A stretch of DNA of 64,000 nucleotides, taken from contig JAJTUQ010000014.1 in assembly GCA_021399445.1 (NCBI GenBank), positions 124,001-188,000 on the forward strand, read 5' to 3'. Within the stretch, counting starts at the first letter, position 1, and the number at the start of each line of letters is the position of its first letter. This stretch comes from Xylogone sp. PMI_703 (taxonomy: Eukaryota > Ascomycota > Leotiomycetes). The position numbers and the translations under genes are program-made. This document shows positions 46,405 to 59,308 of the stretch, in pieces. The notes under the pieces are model-generated. The model saw only the letters and a list, made by a program, of their open reading frames with translations. It did not search any database and was not told where the DNA came from.

Positions 46405-49400
46405 AATTAATAAAATATTTTTTTGGTTCTTAAGTGTTTAATTATTTATATTCTTTTTATTCTTTTTATTTAATCAAGTATTGTTTCTTGTTTTTTATTA
46501 ATTTGTCATTTAAGATTTTTTTTATTTTTTATTTTATGTTTAGATTCTATTCTAGTTCTAAGTCTAGAGCTAATAGCGATCTTGGTAATATTTTTTCTAA
46601 TATAGTTATATAAAATATTAAGTATATTTGTATAATATTAAAGAGTTTTAGTTTATATGTTAAATTTCTTAATTCTTTTTGATTTTATATAATTTAATTT
46701 TTTTTAAATTTAATTTATTATTTGGTTTTATCGTTTTAATAAATCTATAGATAATATAAACTTTATTTCTTTCTTCAAACTCAAGTTCTATATTATACTT
46801 TTGATTATAATATTTCTTTATATGTTCTTATACGAATTTGATGTCATATTTCAAGTAATTATAGATTTTTTCTAATTTGTCTGTTTGTTGTTTAATTATT
46901 TTAGAAATGTTTCTTATTTCTGTTTTTATAAAATGGGTTTGAGTTTTATAATTATAATTTGTAAAGAAAAATATAACTTTAGTAATTTTGCTTTTTATGT
47001 TATTATATATTAATTATGCTATTAGTAAAAAGTTTTTTTAATTTGACTATTTATAATTTATATAATAATGAAAATAAGTTTTTATGATCTGGTTTATTCA
47101 CTCGGTTTGACTATTTGTTTGAGTTTATCTTTTTGTAATAATTTTTCTTTTAATACTTAATTTTTTACAGATTGTTTCTTAGAATTTCGACATAAAGAAC
47201 TTATCTTTATCCAAAATAATTTCTGTTAAAATATTATAGTTTGTTATAATCCTGGAAATCGTGATTTCCGCTAAATCTTCGGTTGTTTATGTTTCTTTCT
47301 ATGACAACATGATAAAATATTTTGTAAGTTTATTCATTATAGTAAAGATTAAGTCATAATAATCTTTATCTGGCTTATTGACACTTTTTGATAAGAGTAA
47401 TCTTGTGATAAAATTCTATGAAATAAAAGTCCAAAGCTTTTCTGGTATCTGAAAAGATATTAATTGTTTTACAGACTTTTTTTTTGATGTTTTAGCTCTG
47501 TAATAAATGTTATAGTTATTGACGACTTTAGTAACTTCTTGTTGAAGTTTAAAGATAAAGAATTCCTGTTATAGTCTATTTTTGGTCTTTGTAATTCTTT
47601 GATGACTATATATAAATAATTTATATTATTCTTTCATAAACTCCTGGGTAATTACTGATGAGATAAATATTCTCTTGTCCTTTAGTTAAATACCTGGAAA
47701 TTCCTGATCTTCGAGCTAACTGGCCTTAAGATTCTTAAAGATTTCTTTCTTTTCTGTAATAGTTAACTTAATCTTTTTTAGTTATTCTTTGTTAATAATC
47801 TGTGTAATTGTTAATACTTATGTGTAATTAAAACATAAGATATTATTTTCTTTCTTAAATATAGTAAATTCTTGCTTAAAACTTTTTTTTATATAGTCTA
47901 GTCATTTGCTCAGAGTATTGGCCTTAGTATTTTCTGATCCTTAAATATGACGAATCCTGAAATTATATTATGTTAACGTTTTGTATTAATGTATTTGTTT
48001 ATTGTTAAGATCTTTAGTGATCATAAAGATTGTTAAATTCTTATAGTCTGATAAAATCTTGAATAAATGTTTAATATTACATAAGTAAGCTTTTTAGTGT
48101 TTATAGTATTCTACGATAGCCAAGAGTTCTTTCTTGTAGATATTATAATTTAACTTAACTAGAATAAACTTTCGAAAGTAGAAAATTACTGGCCTCTAAC
48201 ATCCTTTGTCATTTCTTTGTAACAAGACTTTACTTAACGTTTTACTTAAGATGTCCGTTTTTAGTAAGTATAGTTTCCTGGGATTAGTATAAACTAGTAT
48301 TTTGTCCTTATCGAACTGATCTTTAATTTCTTAGAAGATTCTCTCTTGTTTCTTTTCTTAAACAAAAGGTATATTTTTCTTTGTTAATTCTGTTAATAGA
48401 CTAATTATCTTTAAGTAAGTTATTATATAACGTTTATAATAATTGATAAGTCTGTTAAACTGTTAAACTTCTTTGACTATCTTTAGAGTAAGTCATTCTT
48501 TAATAACTTTTACTTTTTTTAAATTTATTCAAAATCCTTTGTCCAAAATTATTTTACTTAAGAATTTCATTTTTGTTATATTAAACTAACATTTAGTTAA
48601 CTTACACTTTATGTCATTATTCATTAATGCCTTAAGTATAGTACAAACGTATTATTTATGTTCTTTTAATATCTTAGAATAAATTAGAATATTATTTAAG
48701 TACATTATTATAAAACAATCTAAATATAGTCTTAAAATTGTATTATTTACTTTTTATATAATTGTTAATATATTCGTTAGACCAAAAGATATGACCAAAA
48801 GCTTATAAAGTCTATACTTAGTTCGAATAACAACATATTACTTATATCTTTCCTTGATCTTTATTAAGTTGAACTCTGTAACAAAGTCTAATTTCGTGAA
48901 ATATCTAGCTTTAATAAGTATATTTTGTATATTATCAATATAAGATAATAAGTATTTGTTTTTTATGGTTTTACTGTTTAAATTTCTGTAATCTTCATAT
49001 AGTTTTCCCTGGGAGTTATCTGGCTTTAGTACTTATATCAATAATATTTCTCACGAAGAGCTTGACTCCTTATAGAAACTTTTCGCAGTTTACTCATCCA
49101 GTCACTTCCTCAAGATCTCATCCCTGGCAAGATTCATTCCATAAATAAGTTTATACAAAAAAGTTGTACTTTCCTGGAGAAGGATTTCGTAGTTTTATTC
49201 TTTGTGTAAAAGTAAAGTTGTATTTTTTGGTCGTAGAATAAATAATTTATGATAATCTTAATATTCTTCAAGAAGAACATTCAACTAGTTTTGAAGATTA
49301 TCCTGAGCTGTTTTAACAACAAAAACATTTTATACTAATTATTTCTTTAGTATAATATTATAATAACATTTAAATATTAATTCCTTGGTTTTCCAGTTAA

Positions 49401-51832
49401 CATCTGGGTTATAGAACTCTAACTAAGGTTGTCTTAAGATAATGTTTTTTTTTCTTAAGGCTGAAATCTCAAATTAGATCTTTTCTTGATGATTACTAAT
49501 TTTTATAACAAGAGATTTAGTCTTAGTAAACACTTTTCTTTTGTTAATCGAACCGTTAACCATTTGTGACAGTCAGCTAAAAGTTTTTATAGATATTTTT
49601 AGCACTTTAGTAACCTTAAACGATATAAGGTTAATCTGGTTTCTAGAGTTTATTATTACTTTAAGTTTTTTATTACTAAACTCGACTTTTAAACAAATAA
49701 CGTTTTTTTCTTCTGTCATAAATATATTTAATATAAACTCAGTATTGAATTCTTCTTCTTGAGTCAACTGAGGTAAGGCCCGTTTCTTAGGCTTATTTAT
49801 GTTATATAGATTATTGATATACTTCTTAGGAAATATTTATTCGTCGTTGAATTCGTAATAATGATTTATCTTATAATTATAATATTACTTTTGGTATTTT
49901 GTATAAAACGTCATTTCTTGATGTATTTCCTTCTTGGCCTAGTATATGTTTTCTTCGTCCTTGTGGTATATAACCTATATAAAAAAGTCCTGTTTAGATG
50001 GTCATAAGTTTTCTCCTAAAGAATAAAACATTAGGTTATTATAATATAAACTATTGATGATGATATTTTCGAAGTTAACTTACATAATTCTAACTATTGT
50101 TTTTAACTTCTATATTTTATACTGAAGAAACTTATTTTGCTAAAGTAATATATCCCAAAAAATATTTCTTTTGACTAATCTTTAGGTTTTTATATAATTT
50201 TCGTCAGAGTAAAAAGTCATATTAATTAATATTATTTTTTTGTTTATTTATAATTTGTTTATTTGATAAGGTTAAAGTATAAAATCCTTATATTTTATAT
50301 AGTTGAAGAGTTTAGAGTCCTAGAAGACTTTCTTAAAAGAATTTTTTACTTATTTCTGGTTAAGTTTTGACTCTTTAGACATTATAAATGAAGAATATAC
50401 TGGTAAGATTTTGGTATATTCCTTTTTTTTCGGGGATTCTTAATTAACTTAATTAAAATTATTTTAAAACTCTTTACGGATCATCGGTTCTTTTTTAACT
50501 TGTCCTGAGAGGAACAAGTCTGGTAAGTCAGTAATGTTTTAATATTCTTCTGAAAAAAAGTTGTCGAAATTAATAATTTTTAAGCTTTGTTATTTTACTT
50601 TTTTCTATAATAGACATTAATATGTTTATTTTATTTATAGTAAGAAAAAAGATTCCTGAAAATGTTATACTTCTGGCATTATAATAATCTTTTATTGTAA
50701 GGTTTTCTATAAGAAAAATTCGTAAGATTTAGTCCATTGACTAATTCTTAATGTTTTTAAATAACTTGTCAGAGTTACTCTAACCTGTTATCGAGACATT
50801 ATTATAAGATTTATAATTTTTTACTGAAGACATTATTAAAATTATTTTAATTTTTTTAGATTTTTTTTTACCTTTTTCATTATGTTCTAATATTTAATGT
50901 TTAACTTATTCATATTTGAAATAAAGTTTTTTCTTTTTATGTTTTTTATACTACTTAAGAATAAAGTCGAACTTTCCTTTGTTTTTCTTCTTTTTGTTAA
51001 ATTATTTGTTTTTCTGATTCTTTTTGACAATTCTTATATTTGTTATCTCTTTTTTTTGTAAGATTTTTTATGTTCTTTCTTGTCAGAGTAAACTTGTCTT
51101 AAGTTTTTTTTTAACTTTTGTTCGAAGTTTTGGTTATCGAAAATAATAATTTTACTGATTAAATCATTAAAAGTCTTTGACTTTTTATTTATCTTAATAA
51201 TATTATCTTTTATCTTTTTTTTTAACTTATTATAATATAAGTCTATTTTAACTTCTTCATTATATTAGATTATTATTTCCAGTTTCCGGAAATTAATAAT
51301 ATAATTAACAATAATACTTTTTTACTTAAGTTTTTTTAACTTACGTTTCACGTTAATTACTTTGTCTATAGTCCTGAATACTGTTTCGAAGTTATTCTAG
51401 AATTTTTTTATATTATTAAAAATGTTTATTATCATCTATTAATATTTAGTCTTATTATCAGTAATCAAATAATTTAGAAAATATAATTAAAATTAATAAA
51501 AAGTAATACTGTCCAAATACGAAATAATCCATAAGATTTAGTCAACTTCAGTATTAAACTTTACTTTATTGAAATAAAGATACACAGTAACTTATAACTT
51601 GTACTTGGTGAACTTAGAGTAGATTCCATTGAATTAATTAAGTAACTAAACTTTCGGGGTTCTGTAATAATCATCATTGTCCTTATTCTTTTCATTCTCT
51701 TTATTGTTCATCTTAGTATTTTTTTCCTTATTATCCTCCTGAGATAACTCTTCGAGTCTGATAACAATTGAAGATTCTCCTTGTTGACTCATTTTCACTT
51801 AATCCGTGGAATCTCTAAGATAATACTCAAAG

Positions 51833-52424
51833 TATAACATTCTTATGTTAAAATTTGACTATTACTTAAATAATAAACTTAAGAAGTTAAAAAAGTAAAT
51901 AAAACTTAAATTATAAAACTTTTACTTTGAAATACAGATATACTGTAAATCAATTAAGTTAAACATAAGATTTTTATCTACTATAAAACTATTTACTTAT
52001 ATAGTATATATTGATGACTGAATCTGCTTGGATCCTTATAGTCTTAGATCCAAGAGATCTTATCCAGTTTTATTTGTCATATATTTACTTATTTGCTAAT
52101 ATTAACTTTTTGTACATATAAGTAAATAATTAGCACAAACAGAAAAGTAATATTATTTTCCCGATAATACTATTACTTAATTAGTATAACTAAAGAGTTA
52201 ATATTATAACTTCGATAATATTATCCTTTAACTTATATAACCCTTTTTATAGTACTAATGTTGAACTTATACTATCCTTTCGTTAATATTAATAATATAA
52301 TAATACTAACAATACCATAACCAGGTCCCTGATAACCATCTTAATTTATACTTATTTAACTGAGGCAACGGTTATAAAGGCCTTATACTCAGGTTACTTG
52401 TCACAACCTTGCGGGGTCATGACA
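51833..52424 (-). repeat. 5' LTR of Gypsy copy 3
   Basis: Inner edge TATAACATTC (mutated from TGTAACGTTC); outer edge GCGGGGTCATGACA. The outer 80 bases stay comparatively GC-rich while the rest is AT-rich. Confidence 0.85.
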
Positions 52425-52523
52425 TACGCATATGGACTATTATTATATAAAGAATCATTCTGCCTTTCCTGTAACAAGTTCTAAGTACTAACAAATCATC
52501 CAGATATTTGAATACCCTATTAG

Positions 52524-55500
52524 TAAAACTCCGTTCAGATTAGACAAATTGTTCGAATCCGCGGATTCCGCCGGTTTCGAATCGGATTCGGATTTGCAAA
52601 TTTTGAGTTCAATCCACTTACATAAGAAATCCGATCCGAATCCGCGGATTCGAACAAATCCGTTTGAATCTACTTCGCTTCACACCAAAATTTGGTGAGA
52701 AACGAAGTACCCTTAAACAATACTGTTATTTACTTAAATGTAACTTATACTTTGGACTAAAATTAATGTATTATCTTTATATATAATAATTGAATACAGA
52801 AAACTCTTATTTATATAACTATAGTACATAATCCATTTATACATCTTATATATATGATAACCAATTAGAGACATCCTTCAATCTTAATAATCTTCCCAAG
52901 GTCTCTCCTTTCATGGCAAACCTCCATATACTTAATATATCTCTCTTACTATTGAACATACGTTCAACGTTAACTTCTGAAGTTGGTATAACCAAATAAT
53001 CACGTGCGGCTCTAGCCATAAAAGGGAACTCTTTGGCATGTGTTCTCTACCACTCTAAAACCCACTCATCCTGGCGTTGAGAACCTTCAATATAACTGAC
53101 CAGTGACAAGGCTAAGTATCGGTCAATATCATCCCTAGCCTCTTCTTGGTTTGTTTCCTGATACTGAAGTAATATACAGTATTCAAAGCTTAAATGGTCA
53201 GAAGCTTTTGTCAAAGTAGGAAACGTTGGTTCTGTTGGGTATGTTCGGCTCAAGAAGCTTTTAACTCGATTGATAACTATGTCAGGGTTATTATTAGTTT
53301 TTTTGATATATTTTACCTTGATTCGAAGGTCTAATAATGATCTGATATAATAAATATCATTATCTTTGACATAACTATAATATATACGGAAGACTCGAAT
53401 TCCTTCTTCTACAGCTTCAACAATCGTCGAATCATGTTAAGTTTATGGGTTCAGAATAGTAAAAAGCTATTACTCAAGGATTTGGAATAATAACGCTGTT
53501 ATATGAAGTAATGATTGTTCTCGAGATATATATTCTGTATATTCAAGAAACGGTTTGAATAAAACCTACAAATTCGAGAGTTATACTTAATCTTCAGCCT
53601 GTAATCTTAACTCAGTGACTTCTGGCTTTACTTCAGTAAAGTGATCAAAGAACCCTTTATAAGCCTCTGCATCACATATCATCTTGTATATATTATTCTA
53701 TCGCGTATCAACGTCATAACTGATGACTCTTGGTACTCAGGAGCTCTTCCATCTCTGAAGGTGTTGAGGGGACTTAGAAATCCATAGAACTAAAAGTCGA
53801 AGCTTAAAGATAACACTTTTAGCATTATATGAAGGTTGGATAACGTCTTTCGAAGTCTCGAGAAGATGTTTCACTTTTTTATATGAGCCTGCCTTCAAAG
53901 TTTTCAGAATAGCCTTGACCACCAGGTTCAATATATGAGCAAAACAACGTATTTAAGAGTTATGTTAATATTGTATAATTCTCTTGATCAGAAAATCACA
54001 TAAATAGTCATTATACTGTTACTTTAATCTCTGATACAATTCTGAATATAGAGTATCATTATTTAAAGTATTATTAGTTGTTATCGTCAACAGTTTATGG
54101 CCAATATCATACTGATTTAGTGTTTCTATCACAATATGTGTTATCGCTTCACCTGAATAAGTTCTTTGGAGTTCTATGAACTTAATACAAGTTTTAATAT
54201 GATTAAACTCAGTTGTTAACCAAGTGATATTGATTATAAGTATAAGAATAAAGTTCTGGCTCGTTCAACTGTTAAGTGTTATCACGAATGTAGAATAAGT
54301 CGATTCCAGCAGCTCTTCTAGCTTTATATTTATTGACTATAACCTTATTTTCATTCGATCTGATATTATGTCTCCTTGGGGAAGATTCTTGCTCAAAATA
54401 TTGGCTTTCCTGGCAACTTTAATCATAGTTGTAAAAGTAAGATCTTCATAGACCGTAAATGGTTAACATGATGAAATAATCCAATTCAAGAGTACATCTT
54501 CGAAGCTAACAACACTTTGCTCGTCTGCCTTTGTTAACCAATCAGGTATCGTCGTCGTAGGACGAATTGTAGTGGTTTTTGAGTGTTTCGTAATATGATG
54601 AACGATTAGTAAGTAATACGATAAACCATTAGTCGAATCTTTTAACTTTGATGCAAAACAACTTTATTTACAGGTTGAATTAACCTGGCAGATATGTCTC
54701 TTCTCTATCAGATCAGAGATATCTGACTCTTCACGCCTCTATCGTGGTAAAGTAGGCTCATTTATGGTTTTGAAGTATTCCCAGACCTAACTTTGCGGTT
54801 TTATAGTATCCTCAGCCGGTTATATAACAATAATATCAGAAATAAACGGTTGAGCAACTTGTGATATTGATTGGGATGCTGTAATCTCGTCATTTAAGGT
54901 AGAAACTACCGATTGAGGTGCTGAACTAGAGAAAACCTGTAGTATACTACAAATTGAAGACATTGAAGGTGATCGAAACCAAGTCTTTTTTGGTGTAGGA
55001 AGTGCTATTGGGCTAAAAATACCACCATCTTTCTCTTCCAATTCGGATGAGTATTTTGACGTATTCGGGTAGGCATGAGCATACTTAGATTATCTATTTT
55101 CTCTATAGCCAATAGATTTCGAATAGAACGTGTTGTTGTTGGATTGTTGAATATTGCGGATGCAGAGTTTTACCATTTTATCCCTGATTCCCTGAATCGG
55201 GAGGTGTTCTAAAAATAGTTATTATATATAAACCCTTGAACAACAGTATGAATATTCAATATGATTAATCAATATTAATTCAGTATATCACTAATAGTAT
55301 AATTAATCACCAGATATATATAATTTAATTTAATTATATGTGATGTTGTTGTGTTGTACCATAATTAAGTCATTCAAGTTAAAATATAATATATTTTGAG
55401 TAAGTTTATTATACAATTATGTTATATTCAATATTTTCATTAAATCTACTCTAACCATGATGTAAAGTATATCAATCGATAGAGAATTTCACATAGAATT

Positions 55501-55791
55501 CAGATATTATATTCATTTTCACGTTAGATGAATATGTGAATTATCAATACGTATATAAATTATAACTTCAAAGATCCGATTATGTAATTTTGCCGTTTCT
55601 AGTACGAATAATATGCACCGCCTTCCTAATAAGGAATAGTCTGAATCACGTGATGCAAATCCGCGGATTTTCGAATCGGATTCGGATTCGCTGACAAATC
55701 CGTTCGGATTTTGAGCCAATCAAATCCGTCAAAACGGATCGGATTCGGATTTACTCAAAATCCGATTCGAACCGATTCGAACGGAGCCCTA
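52524..55791 (-). mobile_element. hAT-family DNA transposon
   Basis: 3.27 kb bounded by an 8-bp target duplication, CCTATTAG (52516-52523) and CCTATTGG (55792-55799), differing by one G/A. The ends are inverted repeats (left TAAAACTCCGTTCAGATT, mutated; right, reverse complement, TAGGGCTCCGTTCGAATC). Both ends are packed with short TCGGATTCGGATT / AATCCGCGGATT subterminal repeats (52550-52670, 55655-55785). The coding strand is minus. Confidence 0.85.
52900..55060 (-). pseudogene. hAT transposase, disrupted
   Basis: N-terminal open stretch 55041-54820 (Ser-rich), then a BED-type zinc-finger region (VWEYFKTINEPTLPR, HICQVNSTCK, HITKHSKTTT, about 54790-54580). The middle catalytic region has many stops. 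The C-terminal hAT dimerisation region is clear: open stretch 53253-53047, followed by a segment reading AKEFPFMA-like and ARDYLVIPTSEVNVERMF with single-base changes (about 53045-52960). Not functional. Confidence 0.75.
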
Positions 55792-55973
55792 CCTATTGGA
55801 ACGCAAATCCTCCTAGTGACATCTCGCTCTCGAGCCCCCAAACTCGCCGTATGGTTGTTTCCAGTCTTTCCATCTCATCTATGCCAGCATACCTTGCCAG
55901 TGACCTTACCTTTGTCTCAATCTCGTCCCTAGCCTCAGCATTAGCAAGCGCAATATATAATTAACATGTGGTG

Positions 55974-57353
55974 CTACAAATACCGCCCCAAAGACCACCC
56001 TGGATCCCCCTTGACTACAGTCACAATCTCGGAGTACTTCACGCCGGATTTTGTCACGACATCAACAGTGCCCAGCCACTGGTTAGGAAATAGGGCCTCG
56101 ATCTTGGGATCTAAGGCCATTTTCACGCGCCGCTGAAATTCGCGCAGTGATACATCATGGAGCGCTTCTTCAGTAAAGTCAGTGACCATGGCTTGCCCAT
56201 ACTTCGCCGCAACCGCAAGTACAAATCCCATTGAGAATTTGCTTTGATGGACCGTTTCACCCTTCTCACTCATGCTCAGGACATCAATGGCTGCCTGATA
56301 AGTGTAGGCGGTGACCTCTTCGATATCATCAAACTCAAGATCCTGTCGTTGCATCAAACTCAGGAGAGCATCTACGGAGGGGTGGGTATGGCGACAGGAC
56401 GCATGCCACTTGAAGCTGGACTCGAGTATTGAGAACTTAGTTCCCAGGTCTTGATCGATAGCCTCCAGGCGAGTCGTGCCCGGCACCATCGCCGCACCCA
56501 TTCCTCGCCTGCCCTCGAGAACTTCGCGTGGCCCAAGCAAACCGTCGCGAGCAGCATACGCAGCAAGCATACCATCAAAACAGGCCTTGCCGGTATGGAT
56601 TTGCTTTGAATGCGTCGCGTCCAACAAGAACTGCCATAAGCCTGCAGCTTGCGTGCCGGCAGTTCCCAGGGCCGACAACATCTGATCCGAGTCCAGCTGG
56701 AGGAGATGCCCAGCCGCCACTGCAGCACCACAAACACCCGCTGTTGCTGTAGTGTGGAAGGCCTTTGCAGTTTCATCACGTATTAGCAAAATTTATTGTT
56801 TCCACAGACTCGATCGGGACGGTTGATCACCTGGTAATGGGATTTGCCCAAGTATTCCCCCGTCCGGCAAGCAACTTCATAACCTACAACACAGGCGGTG
56901 ATGAATTCCTTGCCATTTGCGCCGATGTTTTGCGCCACTGCCAAAGCTGCTGGAAAAACCACGGTAGCCTTTGCAAGCCTATTAGCTAGGACAGAGACAC
57001 TGACGGTGTTCGATCCGTCTACAAATTACCGGATGTACTATGCTGCCATTGTGAAGATCATCCTGCTCCACCACGTGCGAGGATGCACCATTAACAAGGG
57101 CAGTAAACGCGGGGCTAGAATTGCCCAGCCTACTATCGATGAATTCGCTCTGTCCGTTCTCGGGCCCCATTTGCTTGGAGAAGAGAGCCAGGGCAGATAC
57201 CGAGACGTGAGAACGCCCGGCAATGGCGCAGGCCAACCAGTCGAGGAAGCAGTCCTTAGCACGTTCGATAACGGCCTCTGGCAATTGCTCGAATGTCAGT
57301 TGAGTGCACCATTGTAACAAAGTTTCGGTTCGTGATGAGTGTTTGCTCTCCAT
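55974..57353 (-). CDS. MmgE/PrpD-family protein (dehydratase/decarboxylase/epimerase fold)
   Basis: 416 residues from exons 57353-57030, 56968-56831 and 56762-55974; introns of 61 and 68 nt are GT-AG and both fall between codons. The family includes 2-methylcitrate dehydratase (PrpD), cis-aconitate decarboxylase (itaconate synthesis) and iminodisuccinate epimerase. Motifs: CFLDWLACAIAG near residue 35, QDDLHNGSIVHP (about residue 97-108), VVGYEVACRTGE, FHTTATAGVCGAA, and ESSFKWHASCRHTHPSVDAL, the signature region with Cys-Arg-His-x-His. The frame is intact, and the length is slightly below the usual 450-500. It has no predicted targeting signal. Which reaction it catalyses cannot be decided here. 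It lies isolated, with the hAT element about 180 bp downstream. Confidence 0.92.
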
Positions 57354-58789
57354 GGCTGAAGACTAGCTAGGAGATGGAACAAGAAGGTCAGTTAAACATA
57401 TAGCTCGAAGGCAACCCGCAAATGGATGGATGACAACCGATCGGAGTGGTAAAGTATTATACAGTGTTCATAGAATAACGGTAAATGCTTCTCCGGGTTC
57501 GGTCTTTAACTAGTCTTGCTTTTCCGAGAACAGACTTTCCATAAAGGCCTCCGTCTCGGGCATAATACAAAAGTTTGGTTTTATGACCGGAATCAGTATC
57601 GGCTGAAAACCCCTTTACTTTATGCCGGAATGCCCGTCAGAAGCCACACGAAGGGTTTCCATTGTAGAGTATGCAGTAAGCCGTTTAAGAGGGTAGAATC
57701 ATCTCCCGCCGGAATCAAATTAATCCTAGGTCCCACTTTCCGAAACACTCCGACCGTGCGTTTGTAATGTCGATCGACATTTGTTGCCATAGATCGGCTA
57801 GAGAGCCCATTTACTTGTCCATACCACGCCTTCAAATCAAATTCAGGTCACGATTATGAGGCACGTCAAGGCTTTCACCTTGGTCGGATGAAACGATGTC
57901 ATCGAAGGAGGCTATTAACAAAACTACGCCTGCCTAGCCGATCACAGCTACTGTATCGGCTCATTAGTTCACATTCCCTGCTCATATACCAACCTAATCC
58001 AAGTATCCGTCTCTCATGCCACAGCCATACAACAGTCAACCACTTTCTTCCTTATTCTGCAGACTATACCTTGTGATTGGTCAGTCATATTGTATGCTAT
58101 GGTTTAGTCTTCCTATATCACTACCACTCCTCTAGGACTTCTCTCCCACAATATGTTTTCAGGCCCAGTTCGATGATTTCCAATGCCCTCAGTCCACTTT
58201 GTAATTTTGCAGTTAACAGGTAGACCCAAATAGGCTTAGTACGGTCCGCAATGGTCCGTGCGAGACCGGACCGCTAGCCAGTCTCCCCTGAGGCGTTACT
58301 ACAATCTGAATTCTAAGACGGGAAATTACGGTAGCAGAAACACTACGGTGGATACAATAAAGAGGTGATGATTCGTGTCTGTGAATATCCGAGAGAGCAT
58401 CATACAACGAATCGCTACAGTATTTTGTTTTAGTCATCAGAATTCGGCAGAGTTCGGAATTTAGTATACTAATTTAGTATTCACCCAAACTAAATTAATT
58501 AATTTGTTGAAAATCCATACTAACACTAATTAAAATCTCTATTAATACTAAAAATACTGTGGAAGCGATAGTGTGAGCGTAACAATAACGCTTGCTAGAG
58601 CATGCAGGAATAGAGCTATACGATCGGAAACACACAGAACAACATAAATAATGAATACACAAGGCAAACGTACGAACCACTCCCTTGGTTGAGTGTTGAA
58701 AATGTTGGTTGGTGACTAGCTAGAACCTTGTGGCAGTGATATACCAGCTCGGCTCGGAATAACTATTACTAATACATGGCATGTTTCCC
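57354..58789. other. Intergenic, upstream of the PrpD-family gene
   Basis: Normal composition with no convincing gene on either strand. CGGTCCG (58242-58248) and CGGACCG (58267-58273) occur 25 bp apart. The open frames at 57516-57767, 57620-57835, 58213-58437 and 58495-58680 have no family features. Confidence 0.4.
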
Positions 58790-59223
58790 TAACGTAATTC
58801 CCGGTCTCACCGGCCACCTGGTCTGGCCGGCCACTTGGATTTAGGGCAAAATTGAGCAAAATCGTCCCCTAGCAATATCAACAACTACATTACTACATAC
58901 AATAAAGGCAATTTTATTTAACTATATACTTGCTATTAAGTATGTATACTGATTCTAAGATAATTAGTATTAATCAATTATATAATACTAGCATATCTGC
59001 ATGGTTTTGCGGCCTGAAATCACGTCTAATGGTATTCAGGATATGTAAGAAAAGAAAGAAGAATATATTTATAGTTAGATCGACTTAATTAGCTATATAC
59101 CAAAAGTATATCTTGTGCGACAGTGGAGTTGTTGATATTGCTAGGGGACGATTTTGCTCAATTTTGCCCTAAATCCAAGTGGCCGGCCAGACCAGGTGGC
59201 CGGTGAGACCGGGAATTACGTTA
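58790..59223. mobile_element. MITE with long terminal inverted repeats
   Basis: About 430 bp. Bases 58790-58885 recur inverted at 59128-59223: left start TAACGTAATTCCCGGTCTCA, right end TGAGACCGGGAATTACGTTA. The arms are about 95 bp and nearly identical, so the DNA could fold into a long hairpin. Flanking TA dinucleotides fit a TA target duplication. There is no coding capacity. The terminal ACGTAAxTCCC is shared with the autonomous-type pogo element 85 bp to the right. Confidence 0.85.
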
Positions 59224-59308
59224 CCACAATACTAAACTAACTGCATCCCCTGATGCAGGCCGCACAACCGAAGCGAGCCGACGATTAATTAAAAATACTA
59301 AATTAATA

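Larger units (their letters stand above)
45112..52424 (-). mobile_element. Complete Ty3/Gypsy chromovirus copy 3
   Basis: 7.31 kb, LTRs at 45112-45729 (618 bp) and 51833-52424 (592 bp). Flanks TATGC (45107-45111) and TACGC (52425-52429) are a 5-bp target duplication differing by one C/T change. Internal sequence is collinear with copy 2 (pol on minus, antisense ORF near the 3' LTR) but even more mutated. The RT active site region near 48700 no longer reads YLDD. The longer 3' LTR has an extra partial doubling of the AGATCTAAGAGATCTTATCCAG block near 45330-45370. Confidence 0.9.

Noticed and set aside
57516..57835. Possible small genes upstream of the PrpD-family gene
   Set aside because: Overlapping frames on both strands without motifs, splice support or recognisable similarity.
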